From a bacterium (lineage in GTDB: Bacteria > Patescibacteria > JAEDAM01 > Absconditabacterales > Absconditicoccaceae), in NCBI GenBank assembly GCA_030528665.1, contig JAUMYK010000001.1:79234-143233 (forward strand): a stretch of 64,000 bases of DNA, read 5' to 3'. The translations under genes and the position numbers were made by a program. Below the pieces are notes generated by a model that had not been told where the DNA came from, made no database searches, and saw nothing but the letters and a program-made list of their open reading frames with translations. This document shows, in pieces, positions 10,641-20,126 of this stretch (positions within the stretch are counted from its first letter, which is position 1; each line of letters begins with the position of its first letter).

Positions 10641-11045
10641 TTACATTTGAGCAAGTAAATCATCTGCTTCTGCTAGGTCTTGTTCCCTATGTTTGTCTTC
10701 CTTGGCTTCAAGTGCTGCTTGGTTTTTATAATACGCATCAGCATCAAACATTTGTTGATATTTTTGACTGATTTCTGCCTGTTTTTGAGCATATTTTTTA
10801 TTGATTTCTTCGAGCTTTTCCTTTTCTCTGGTCAAAATATCTCTCAATTTTTCAATTTGCTCCTGATTCATAATTGGCAGGAGATTAAACCAGTTTTGTT
10901 TTTCATCATTTTCAGCCAGCGACTTAGACTCCAATACAAGCTGAATCAAATCACTATGATGAGCAAATATCCCTTCCGAAATAGTAAAATTTTCTGCGAC
11001 AGACCAAAGATGTTCAGGAAGGTGATGTTGGATCAGGGTGGTCAT
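10641..11045 (-). CDS. Hypothetical coiled-coil protein
   Basis: 134 residues, no UGA codon. Residues about 60-125 are a highly charged helix (EKLRDILTREKEKLEEINKK and onward) typical of a coiled coil. No signal peptide or membrane segment. I do not recognise the family. It lies in the leftward operon between the VirB2-like genes and PilT, spaced 6 and 9 bases from its neighbours, so it probably belongs to the same machine. Confidence 0.6.
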   Translation of the reverse strand: MTTLIQHHLPEHLWSVAENFTISEGIFAHHSDLIQLVLESKSLAENDEKQNWFNLLPIMNQEQIEKLRDILTREKEKLEEINKKYAQKQAEISQKYQQMFDADAYYKNQAALEAKEDKHREQDLAEADDLLAQM

Positions 11046-11054
11046 AGAATGTGT

Positions 11055-11318
11055 TTATCAAAATAAATATTTTTTTATTTTTTGAAACCAAGAGAGCTTG
11101 TTGGTTTGTGGATCTTTGTGCTGAGGAGGACTATTATCAGGGCTGGATTGTAATACTTGATCGAGTAAGCTTTCCGCCTGTTGAGCTTCAGTCTGATGAT
11201 AGTGGTCAGATTTGGCTTGAATGAGAGGGACTTTTCTCATATGTTCTTTCATTTGCTTGATTTGCTGAGGGCTGAGCCTCTTGATGCGGGATGCTCAAGT
11301 ATAACTTTCATACATCAT
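11055..11318 (-). CDS. Hypothetical small hydrophilic protein
   Basis: 87 residues from a double ATG at 11318/11315 with two UGA Gly codons: one in SYTGASRIK near the start and one as the last residue before TAA. Gln/His/Ser-rich, no membrane segment. The C-terminus is basic (SWFQKIKKYLFG). Unrecognised; placed in the operon between the coiled-coil gene and pilT. Confidence 0.5.
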
Positions 11319-11357
11319 ATCTATAGTACAACTAAAGCAAGATTATCGATATTGGTC

Positions 11358-12437
11358 TTATTGAGCTACTTCTTTGTTTTTATTGAGTCGCTCAATATCT
11401 TTTGGATTGATGAGTCCTTTTTCGACAAGTTTTCTAGCATATTGAGGCATAGAAATCATACCGAGAGGATTTGAAGATTCAATAATTGCATCTACCTGGC
11501 TTAGGTCTCATTTTTTGAGATTATTTTTGATCGCAGTGGTATTGATCAAAAGTTCAAAGATACCGATTCTTGAGTCAGAATTTGCCATTTTTACAAGCAT
11601 TTGGGATTGGATTCCCAAGAGAATATTTGCCAGCCTAATGACGATGTTTTCTTGGATATTGGCAGGGAAAAATGAGAGAAATCTACTCAAGGTATCCGCA
11701 GCAGAGCTGGTATGCAAGGTACTAAAAACCAGATGCCCACTTTCAGCGATACTCAGTACTGTCTCAGCAGTCTCGGTATCACGAATCTCCCCTACAAAAA
11801 CGATGTTGGGATCTTGTCTGAGCAAAGATTTGAGTGCATTTTTAAACGACCAACTATCATGCCCGATCGCTCTTTGTGAGATGATACATTTGTTGGGCTT
11901 AAACATAAACTCAAGTGGATCCTCGATAGTGATGATATTATCAGTCCTTGTTGTATTGATATGCTCAATCATAGATACCAGAGAGGTAGATTTTCCGCTT
12001 CCTGTTGGTCCTGTAACGAGAAAAAGTCATTTTTTTGCGGTAAGAATCTGAGATTTGATACAGTCTGCTTGATTAGAAAACATCATCTCTTCGAGTCTTT
12101 TCGCGGTATTATTGATCTTTCTCATCACGATTCAGATTTTTCCTGTTTCAAAAAACGCGTTTACTCTATAGGTAGTTCCATCCTTCCCTTCATAAGAAAA
12201 ATCACACTCCTTATCACAGATAAATTTATCAAAACTCTGCACATTATTTTGCAGAAGTTGTTTCAAGATGATTTCCATTGATTCTTGGTCAAGGGAAGGT
12301 AATGCAGGATCCTTGATAATATCCCCATTGAGCCTATAGGAACTTGCTTCACGACACCTGAGATGGACATCTGAAATGTTAGGATTTTTAGCAACTATAG
12401 CCAAGATAGAATCAATATCTACTCTAGTAGTATTCAT
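11358..12437 (-). CDS. pilT: Twitching-motility / retraction ATPase PilT
   Basis: 359 residues. Hexameric cytoplasmic ATPase that retracts type IV pili. Visible: N-terminal PAS-like part beginning near NISDVHLRCREASSYRLNGD, a region RVNAFFETGKIG, Walker A TGPTGSGKST at about residue 144, an Asp box (ITIEDPLEF), Walker B-like FVGEIRD and the His box STLHTSSAADT. A UGA encodes the Gly directly before the Walker strand (KKGLFLVTG), which is invariant in PilT. Retraction would let the cell pull on a host or surface. No pilin or pilB is in view; the downstream VirB2-like genes share its operon. Confidence 0.93.
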
Positions 12438-12588
12438 TACTCTTTACTAAGAGGGTAAAAACTCTATGAGTAAGTATATAGACAATTTTGATTTTGTCAA
12501 AAAAAGAGGAAGAAAAATAAAACTCCTTTATTTACATTTCCAGATTTGTATATCTAACATACAAGTTTTTTACTCTTTGGTCAAAAAA

Positions 12589-13560
12589 ATGAAAAAAATC
12601 TGATGGTGAATAGCAAGTACCTTGCTAATAGGGATCATCCTTCTGATCTGATATATACTACTTCCGATAAATTCTCACCCTCCTCTGCTTGAGCGTATAG
12701 CGAGATTGTTTGATCCAGATGAGGATTTTCGAGCTATCTGAGACCCAAGTTTTGAGCTGATGATCGAGTTTTCTGCTCAGCAACAGGCTGCTCAAGCGAG
12801 CTGAATTCTCAGAGGAGAAATTGTAGTACCTCCTCAAGGGAGCTATGGAGAGATAGCACTGTGAGTAGAGTATCGTGGTGCTAGTAGAGGCGATCAGTTG
12901 CAACTGAGTGGAGACCTCAACTTTTATCTACAGGATAATCAGCTTTTTTTACAGCCCAAGGAGCTTGCTATCATGCAGGGTATTGGACATCAGATGAATG
13001 CGTATTGGGAGGAGCTGGGGAGAGAGTTACAAGGCAAGCGGATTGAATTACCCTTAGCATTTTCCTTGCCCGATCGAGAAAAGATATTTTCTCCTTCAAG
13101 GACAGCGGTAAGAGGAGAAGATATGTCATTTTCAGGACAATCTCCTACAACAATTCAGCTTTCTTCTTTCTTACCTTTGATTTTCTCAGAGGAGTTTGCT
13201 CAGAAACTCTTAGCATCTTGATATATCCCATCAATCCTTTTACATAGTGATGAGCAGGAGCAGTCACTCTCGCGATCTCATCGTGAACACTACTATGACA
13301 CCTCAGGTACCCTCAAAATACTTCCCTCAGGATCAATCCTCACTGCCAGATACAATCAATGGAAAATAGAGCTTACAATACAGAAGAAATCAGATAAAAT
13401 GCTACTTGATATCTGAGTTTCCAATATGCGATCGATTGATGAGTATTACAAGCTTCAAGTAACCCTTCTCCCAAAACACTCAAAAAAGCCTTTACAATCA
13501 CTTCCAAATAGTTATATTCCGATTGAGCATTATTTAGCTAGGCTAGATATCTTGTTTTAA
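12589..13560 (+). CDS. Hypothetical membrane-anchored exported protein
   Basis: 323 residues. One N-terminal membrane segment (residues about 5-25), then an external domain with beta-rich stretches and a predicted disordered part near 150-185. UGA is used as Gly at least eight times, two of them in the first seven codons (MKKIGWG). Without recoding no gene would be visible here apart from an internal fragment. Not recognised. It is 17 bases upstream of the lipoprotein gene and on the same strand, so the two may be cotranscribed. Confidence 0.65.
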
Positions 13561-13577
13561 TTTCTAAAAAATCGAGA

Positions 13578-14939
13578 ATGATGAAAAAAAGAATTTTAAT
13601 GCTGATGGCTGTGGCAGCCCCCCTCCTTCTTGCAGCGTGTGGAAAGGCTCCAGAGCTTAGTTTTGAGCAGACCTTGAAGGTATATGATCAAAATACAGAG
13701 ACGATGGTCAAAATCGTGGAATTGCTCAATACACAAGATGCGATTCTCCAGACCAGTACCAAAGGAACCTTGAGTCTTGATGCCAACAAGGATGGAAATG
13801 GAAAACTCGTATTGGATAGTGTAAATATTACCCATCCTCAAACCAAAGACAGTGAAGGTAATCTTGATCTCAATCTTGATGCAAATCTTGGAGAAGACCT
13901 CATGGGAGTTGCTGGAAATATCAATCTCAAACTTGGACTCAAGACTTTGGTCAAAGATTATCAGATCTATCTCCAGCTCTCTGAATTAACTGCAAAAGCT
14001 AGTGATGAACTCCAAGCACAGATTGGATTTTTTACTGCGATGCTTGAGGGCTTCAAACAAAAATGGCTCAAAATCGATGAGCCTGAGATCAAAACACTGA
14101 TCCAAAATATGGGAACCAATATCCCAATGCTTCAAAATAAAGACCTCTACAAAAATAAGCCTGAATACTATACAGGAGTAGAAAAAACGACCTATGAAGG
14201 ACAGCCAGCATGGAAGGTAGACTTCAATATGGAAGTAGTAAAAGCACAGGCAAAACATCTTATCCAAGAAGTCTTTAATCAAAATAGCTCAATGTACTCA
14301 GGTACTGAGATGCATGAGGCGATGCAAGAAGAGTTGCAAACGACTATGGCAAAAATGAACGAACTCGTTGATACCTTAAGTTTTGAAAATGTAGATGCAT
14401 ACTTTGTGATCTATGCAGAGGACAAGGTAAAATTTGTAGTAAAACATATGGATGTAGTGATCCCAGAGCAGATCAAGATTACCCTCTCTTCTACTATTAC
14501 CAAAGATACTGACAAGATCAAGATGGCGATTACTCCGCTTACCGCTGATGCAGAGGAGCAGTTGAATCTTGACCTTGAGATCAATGAAAATGGAAAAGGA
14601 AAATACGGATTTACGCTCAAGGTAAGCTCTCCATTGCACCAGCAGCCTGTGAGTCTTGCAGGAACCCTCGCATTCCAGCTCTCTGATAAGGCTTTCTCAG
14701 TAAAACCAGATGTAAAAGTAGCATTTGATGGGATCAATCTCCAGTTCCAGGGAGAATACAAATGTAATCTTTTGGACAATCATAGCTTTGTAGCACCAGA
14801 AAATGCAGAAAATTTGGCAGATGTGTTAGGAGGATTGTTTGGTTTTGGAGCAGGAGATGAGGTAATGATGGATGATGATACACGAGCTATGGATGATGAA
14901 GAAGTTGTAGAAGAAACGCTTGAACATACTACACAATAA
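13578..14939 (+). CDS. Large lipoprotein, unknown function
   Basis: 453 residues. Lipobox LLLAACGKAP near residues 16-25 marks a membrane-anchored lipoprotein. The rest is a beta-rich, repetitive domain with many Asn/Asp-Leu stretches (LDLNLDANLGEDLMG) and an acidic tail (DDDTRAMDDEEVVEE). No UGA codon in 453 codons, which sets it apart from its neighbour and suggests strong expression. The family is not recognised; a LolA/LppX-like lipid-binding fold would be a guess. A strong terminator follows. Confidence 0.75.
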   Translation: MMKKRILMLMAVAAPLLLAACGKAPELSFEQTLKVYDQNTETMVKIVELLNTQDAILQTSTKGTLSLDANKDGNGKLVLDSVNITHPQTKDSEGNLDLNLDANLGEDLMGVAGNINLKLGLKTLVKDYQIYLQLSELTAKASDELQAQIGFFTAMLEGFKQKWLKIDEPEIKTLIQNMGTNIPMLQNKDLYKNKPEYYTGVEKTTYEGQPAWKVDFNMEVVKAQAKHLIQEVFNQNSSMYSGTEMHEAMQEELQTTMAKMNELVDTLSFENVDAYFVIYAEDKVKFVVKHMDVVIPEQIKITLSSTITKDTDKIKMAITPLTADAEEQLNLDLEINENGKGKYGFTLKVSSPLHQQPVSLAGTLAFQLSDKAFSVKPDVKVAFDGINLQFQGEYKCNLLDNHSFVAPENAENLADVLGGLFGFGAGDEVMMDDDTRAMDDEEVVEETLEHTTQ

Positions 14940-14962
14940 TCATCAATCAAAATACCACGATA

Positions 14963-14999
14963 AACTCTAGGAAAAATCAGCTTTCTAGAGTTTTTCTTT
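14963..14999 (+). terminator. Terminator after the lipoprotein gene
   Basis: Stem AACTCTAG / CTAGAGTT, 8 bp perfect, followed by TTTTTCTTTTTT. Confidence 0.85.
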
Positions 15000-15059
15000 T
15001 TTGCTTTGAATTTGAGATATATATTCGTATACTCAGTCTCTGATTTATTGTCTATAGTT

Positions 15060-16571
15060 ATGAGGATGCAAAAAAGAAAGTTGGGAGCTAATGAGTCTAA
15101 ACAGCCAAAGAAAAATCTACGAGTATGGAAATGGGCTATCGCATTGCTCTGTATCTTTGGGGTGCTTATCCTAGTAAAACCTTATGCAGAGTATCTGAAA
15201 GGGCTACTCTCTTCAACAGGAAAAAATGTGATCAAAGTAGTCAGTAAAACGGTAGGTACTGAGATGCAAAAGGACCAATTCTGAAATGTAAATGTGGCGA
15301 TGATAGGATACGGAGGGGGATTGCACGGAGGAGGATACCTTGCAGATACGATTATTATTGCTTCACGAAATACAGATAATGGTGCTGTGTCTATGCTTTC
15401 GATTCCAAGAGATTTGTATATCAAAAATCCTCTGGGTGGTACTGCAAGAATCAATGCAGTTTTTAGCCAAATTTTTGGACATCATAAAAAGGATTTGCAT
15501 GCTGCAGCATCAGCTTTTTTGCCCACTTTAGAAAAAATTACAGGACTCACTATTCCCTATTACGCAACTATTGATTTTTCAGGCTTTAAGACCGTAATCG
15601 ATACCTTGTGAGGGATAGATATTGAGGTGCCTTATGCCTTGCACGATTATCAGTATCCGGATGAAAATTTGAGGGGTTATGATCCTTTACATATAGAGGC
15701 AGGTTGGCAGCATATGGATGGTGATTTGGCTCTGAAATATTCTAGATCAAGGCACGCATTGGGACATGCATCAGATTTTGATCGTTCGTTTAGGCAGCAG
15801 CTAGTGATCAATGCCATCAAAAATAAACTTCTCTCTTCTGAGAATTTATCTCTTGAGAGGGTACAACAGCTCTATGAAAACTTTACTCAAATGGTAACAA
15901 CTAATGTAGCTTTGGATGAGATGTTATGGACCGTACAGTTTCTCGATACCATCAAGATGTTTACTTTTGGACTCAATAATCATTACAATCCTACAAATTA
16001 CAAGGCGATGCACAAGGGGGCATTTCTCTACAATCCTGCGAGAGATCAGTTTGGAGGGGCATCAGTGATGATTCCTTTTGGAGCCTCAGCAGACAAATTA
16101 GATCAGTATGATCAGATCCACGACTATGTTGATTTTATTACGCATATGCAGGATACTTTTTTGCAGGGTGGAAAGCTTGATATTCTCAATGCAATTTCCA
16201 AAGAGCAGCTCCGTGCAAAAGGTTTGCAAAATGCAAAATTAGCAAGCAAACTTGCAGCCAAGATGAAGAGATATGGATTGGAAATCAGAGAAATCTCTAA
16301 TGCTGAGCCACAGTCAACTACCCAGCTTCGTATTTATACTGAGAGTGAGTTGGCACAGGGCTATGAAGGACTGATCACTGCGATCAAAAATTTTGTACCA
16401 ATTGATGAAATCCTCTATCAGACTGGAGTAGTCAAACATATTGTGGATGAGTATGGTAATAGTGTTGAGGTATTTACAGGGGCTGAACTGGAGTTGATCC
16501 TAGGAGAGAGTTATCTCTCTGGTGGGCAGGCAACTGCGTTTTCAGAGAGATTGCAACTCCAGTATCGTTAG
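15060..16571 (+). CDS. LytR-CpsA-Psr (LCP) family protein
   Basis: 503 residues. LCP proteins transfer lipid-linked glycopolymers onto peptidoglycan or surface proteins outside the membrane. A basic tail and membrane segment (about 25-43) precede the LCP domain: NVAMIGYGGG, ADTIIIASRNTDNGAVSMLS, SIPRDLYI, RINAVF, then KYSRSRHALGHASDFDRSFR, which holds the conserved Arg/Asp residues. A C-terminal domain follows from about residue 370 with an LytR_C-like end. UGA encodes Gly at QFGNVNV and at DTLGGIDIEVP. ATG 15060 is chosen; ATG 15066 is equally possible. It may attach the surface polymer that S-layer anchoring needs (inference). Confidence 0.88.
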
Positions 16572-16590
16572 TTTTATTTTGATAGAGAGT

Positions 16591-17334
16591 ATGATGTTGG
16601 CTATCCCACCAGGAGTAAAAGAAAAAAAACAAATACTGATTGATTTTATGGAGACTATAGGGATCAATATCCAAGAGTGTCAGCATTTTGACCTTTTTTG
16701 TACGACCTTCGTACACAAGTCCTATGCCTCTGATTTCAAGGAATCTTATGATCACAATGAGAGGCTCGAGTTTGTGGGTGATGCAGTACTGGGTTCGATC
16801 ATCGCAAAGGCGCTTTTTCAAAATTTTCCTCAGATGCAGGAATCGCTAATGACGCTCTACAAGATCGCACTGGTCAGAGAGGAGACGCTCGCTACCGTAG
16901 CCAAAAAGATTCAGCTCAATCAGATCCTCTTTATCAGTAAGGGAGAGGAGAGAAATTGAGGTCGTGAAAAGCCCTCTATCATCTCTGATGCATTGGAGGC
17001 ATTGATTGGATATGTATTTTTGGATTTTGGGTATGAGGCAGCTGAGCAGTTGGTAGTAAAGTATGTGTATCCAGAGATAGAGACAATCTCTCAGGCTCCT
17101 GTCAAGTCCTACAAAACCATGGTGCAGGAAAAAATTCAAAAAAGCTACAAGAAATTGCCTACCTATATCGATAGTGAGGAGCAGGTCGATGAGAAAAAAA
17201 ATGTGATTTCCTTTCGTTCTGAGATTATGGTTGATGAAAAAGTATTGGCAGTTGGTTTTTGATCCAATAAGAAAAAGGCTCAAGAAGATGCTGCCAAAAA
17301 TTATTATGAGAGTCTTCAGACTTCCAAAAAATAG
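16591..17334 (+). CDS. rnc: Ribonuclease III
   Basis: 247 residues. Cuts double-stranded RNA, including the rRNA precursor stems seen around 23S and 16S in this window. The catalytic signature HNERLEFVGDAVLG is intact, as is the second acidic cluster SDALEALIGYVFLD. The C-terminal dsRNA-binding domain is present (YKTMVQEKIQKSYKKLPTY ... AVGFGSNKKKAQEDAAKNYY). Two UGA codons encode Gly, at the GG before REKP and in VGFGSNKK. The gene begins 19 bases after the LCP gene stop. Confidence 0.95.
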
Positions 17335-17401
17335 TTCCTCTTGACTTTTGCTTGAAAAAGCAGAGTAAAAAGATAGTATCTATCAAAGTTTTATTCACTC
17401 T

Positions 17402-18361
17402 ATGCATAGTATGAAAAAGTATTTTAATGTGGTTAAAAGAGCTTATTTATGGCTTTTTATTGCTCTTGGTATGGTATTGACATCATGGATGGTATTTTTC
17501 TTTACAGCACATTTTTCTGAGGAATTTACAGGAGGAGTTAAGGTAGTTTTCAATGGAAAAATTGAGCAAGATACTTTTAGACAGGGATTGCAGGCACATC
17601 TTGAGGAACAAGGATTTCAAAATCTCAAGATCAATCTCGAACAACACGGAGCTGATGTAGAGATCAAGATCAATACGCAGCGTCAGACCGATCTTCAGGT
17701 CAATCAATTAGCTCAAGCGATCCCTCAATATCTGCAGGCAGAGCATTATATCCGTTCTCAGGCTGAGATTATCGAACATACTGTGATTTGACCAAGTGTG
17801 GGAGCGTATATGCAAAGTACAGCTACCAGAGCCTTAGGCTTAGGTATTATCGCAATGGTGATGTATATGATCTTTTCATTTGGTACAATTAGAAAGTATA
17901 TTGCTCCTGTGATTCTGGCTTGTGTAGTGATATTGAGTACTATGATCAGTGTGAGTATCCCAGCTGGTGCCTATGGTCTCTGGATGGGGATCAATCCGAC
18001 AGTACAGATCGATACCGTGTTTATTATTGCGATCTTGACGATTATCGGATATGGGATCAATGATGTGATTATTATTTTTGATAGAGTGAGAGAAAATATG
18101 ATCAGATATGGAGACAAAAAAGAGGTGCATCTCGCTACGATCTTTGAGGAGAGTATCTGGCAGTCTATGAAAAGATCTTTGGGTACTTCGCTTTCTACCC
18201 TCCTCGTATTGCTTGGGATGTTTGTCTTTGCTACAGGAGTAGTATCTACCTTTGCTTTTACGGTAGGAGTGGGAGTGATTGCTTCAACCTTGAGTAGTAT
18301 CTTTATCGCAGTGCCAACTGCATATCTCTTGGTAAAAGTAACGACCAAAGGAAGAAAATAG
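17402..18361 (+). CDS. secF: Protein translocase subunit SecF
   Basis: 319 residues with six membrane segments. SecF works with SecD to drive late steps of protein export. Features: first membrane helix then EEFTGGVKVVF, an external loop, VIGPSVGAYM (UGA = Gly in the conserved GPxVG), and the transmembrane signature IGYGINDVIIIFDRVRENM. No secD is in the window, so the subunits are encoded apart or SecD is elsewhere. Start at ATG 17402; ATG 17411 would also work. Confidence 0.93.
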
Positions 18362-18431
18362 AAACGATATTGAGAGAAAGGTCTGCGTTGTCAGGCTTTT
18401 TTCGATCTGTCATTTTATATTATTTGAGGTG

Positions 18432-19106
18432 ATGAGGCAAAGTGCTTATGTTTGGTATGAAGATCAGTATTGTTATTATATTCGAAAACCTGCTGGTCAG
18501 CATACGACATTTTGAGCGGAATACTCCTTTTTGGAGCAGATGAGGGAGCAAACCGCAGACCCTAGGATTGCTCAGATCATGCTACAAGGAGAGCAAAATT
18601 TTTGAAAAAAAGAAGAATACTGACTTTTGAATAGGTTGGATACTTTGACCACAGGACTCCTCTATTTTGCCAAGACCCCCGAGATCAAAAGGCAGTACAA
18701 AAGACTCCAGTCTGAGGGAAAAGTCAAAAAACAATACCTTTTGGAAGTGTGGTGAGATATAGGGTATCGGGTGGAGAAAAAGGGAAGAGTGATTGATTTT
18801 CCTATTGCACATCATAAATTTTCTGCTGATCGTATGGTGGTGGTTTCCTCAGATATGGTCTTGCATAAAATAAAAGGGGCAGTTCATAGGGTCAAAACAG
18901 TCATAAATGAATATTCTTACAACAAGATGACCAAAACTACGACGCTTTTGGTAACGATCGAGAAATGAATTCGCCATCAGATCAGAAGTCATTTTTCTGA
19001 TATTGGTTATCCCTTGCTGGGTGATCCCTTGTATGGTAAAAAGAAGGATCCTTATTATGGAAATTTGCAGTTGGTAAGTGTAGGGCTGAAAGTAGAGGTG
19101 GAATAG
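18432..19106 (+). CDS. RluA-family rRNA/tRNA pseudouridine synthase
   Basis: 224 residues with no S4 domain, so short for RluA/RluD. Converts uridine to pseudouridine in RNA. The catalytic motif GLLNRLDTLTTGLLYFAK contains the essential Asp; the C-terminal GIRHQIRSHFSDIGYPLLGD is the second family motif. UGA encodes Gly in several of these, including GLLNRLD and EKGIRHQ. It starts 70 bases after secF. The exact RNA target cannot be told. Confidence 0.9.
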
Positions 19107-19118
19107 CCTCTTTTTTTT
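19094..19118 (+). terminator. Weak terminator overlapping the end of the pseudouridine synthase gene
   Basis: AGAGG / CCTCT stem with an 8-base loop that contains the TAG stop, followed by eight T. Confidence 0.45.
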
Positions 19119-19173
19119 AATGAGTGGAAAAGTTGGCTACCCCTATGTTTGGGAGGATATTCACGAGAGAGTA

Positions 19174-19448
19174 TTCACTAATTCAGTGAAAGAGTGAAAT
19201 TCACTGTTTTTGTGAAAAAATTCACTACTATTGTGAAAGAGGTTTTTTGACAAAAAAGAAAAAATAGTTATAATGGTAGGGTATTCACTAATTCAGTGAA
19301 AGAGTGAAATTCACTGTTTTTGTGAAAAAATTCACTACTATTGTGAATAAAATGTAAAAAATTCACTACTTTAGTGAATCTTGTATGAAAAGTTCACTAG
19401 TATAGTGAAAATGATGAGTAGAGAAAAAAAGTTCACTACTCTAGTGAA
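19174..19448. promoter_or_regulatory. Array of nine TTCAC-N7-GTGAA operator palindromes
   Basis: Nine 17-bp palindromes begin at 19174, 19200, 19221, 19284, 19310, 19331, 19362, 19393 and 19432. All fit TTCAC-N7-GTGAA; the last three approach TTCACTA-N3-TAGTGAA. The first three with their surroundings (19171-19237) are repeated exactly 110 bases later (19281-19347), a local duplication that encloses the promoter. Start-to-start spacing within groups is 21, 26, 31, 31 and 39 bases. The array lies just upstream of a HigA-like helix-turn-helix gene, so it is probably the binding site of that protein. Confidence 0.85.
19247..19274 (+). promoter_or_regulatory. Consensus sigma-70-type promoter inside the operator array
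   Basis: TTGACA at 19247-19252 and TATAAT at 19269-19274, both perfect consensus, separated by 16 bases. It lies between operators 3 and 4, so bound regulator would flank RNA polymerase. Transcription would run into the helix-turn-helix gene at 19495 with a leader that carries six operators. Confidence 0.8.
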
Positions 19449-19494
19449 TCGTTGATCGTGTAAATTGCTGACTTTATTTATCACTTGAGAAAAG

Positions 19495-20013
19495 ATGCTA
19501 GATCCAGGGAGAGAGATTGCTCAGAGATTAGAAGAGCTTGGCTTGACGCAAAAAGCACTTTCTCTGCAAATCGGAAAAAAAGTCAGCGAAATCAATGAAC
19601 TCATCAAAGGGAAGAGAAAGATTACTCTCGCTTGGGATTATCTTTTAGCAGGGGTATTTCATACTCCTCAAAAATATTGGATTCACAAGCAGATTGATAT
19701 GGATTATGCGAAGATGTTGGAGGAGAGGAGAGAACAGCAGGAAAATATTCCAGTAAATCAGCCAAGTATTTCATCCCAGCAGCCAAGGAGTGCAGATCAG
19801 CAATGAAGAATGTTGTCAGGTCAAGCATTTTCTCAGATGGGAGAGGAATCTTCGCTCCTTACTCAGTTAGAGGATGGAGGACAACGACAGGAGCAAGACA
19901 TGCAACAGCCAGTCAGTCCTGCAGAGCAAAATGAGCAAATTGAACAATTTGTATCAGGAGTTCAGCAGGCTAATGTGTGAGAGGGCAAGGAGTTGATCTT
20001 TTTGACCTTTTAG
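19495..20013 (+). CDS. HigA-like XRE-family DNA-binding regulator with Gln-rich tail
   Basis: 172 residues. Residues 1-75 match the helix-turn-helix layout of HigA/VapI antitoxins: EIAQRLEELGLTQKALSLQI, then KKVSEINELIKGKRKITLAW, and FHTPQKYWIHKQIDMDYAKM in place of the FWLNLQxxYD end. The rest is rich in Gln and Glu and looks disordered. Two UGA Gly codons lie in the tail. No HigB-type toxin gene is adjacent, so it is more likely a stand-alone repressor than an antitoxin. The nine palindromes upstream are its likely target and imply autoregulation. The start ATG follows TTGAGAAAAG with no Shine-Dalgarno. Confidence 0.8.
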
Positions 20014-20079
20014 AAGGTGTCCAACATTGTTAGAATTTTTGTGTCAAAGATGTTGACATTCGTGGTTAAAAAGATATAT

Positions 20080-20108
20080 TCTGACTCAAGAGGTCAGATT
20101 TTTTTTAT
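20080..20108 (+). terminator. Terminator after the HigA-like gene
   Basis: Stem TCTGAC / GTCAGA, 7-base loop, then a long T run. The right arm plus T run forms the complement of the AAAAATCTGA motif common in the window. Confidence 0.8.
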
Positions 20109-20126
20109 TTTTTTGAGAAAAGAGAG

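Noticed and set aside
19174..19448. CRISPR array
   Set aside because: Repeats are 17-bp palindromes with gaps of 4 to 46 bases, two blocks are exact duplicates including the gaps, a promoter lies inside, and there are no cas genes.
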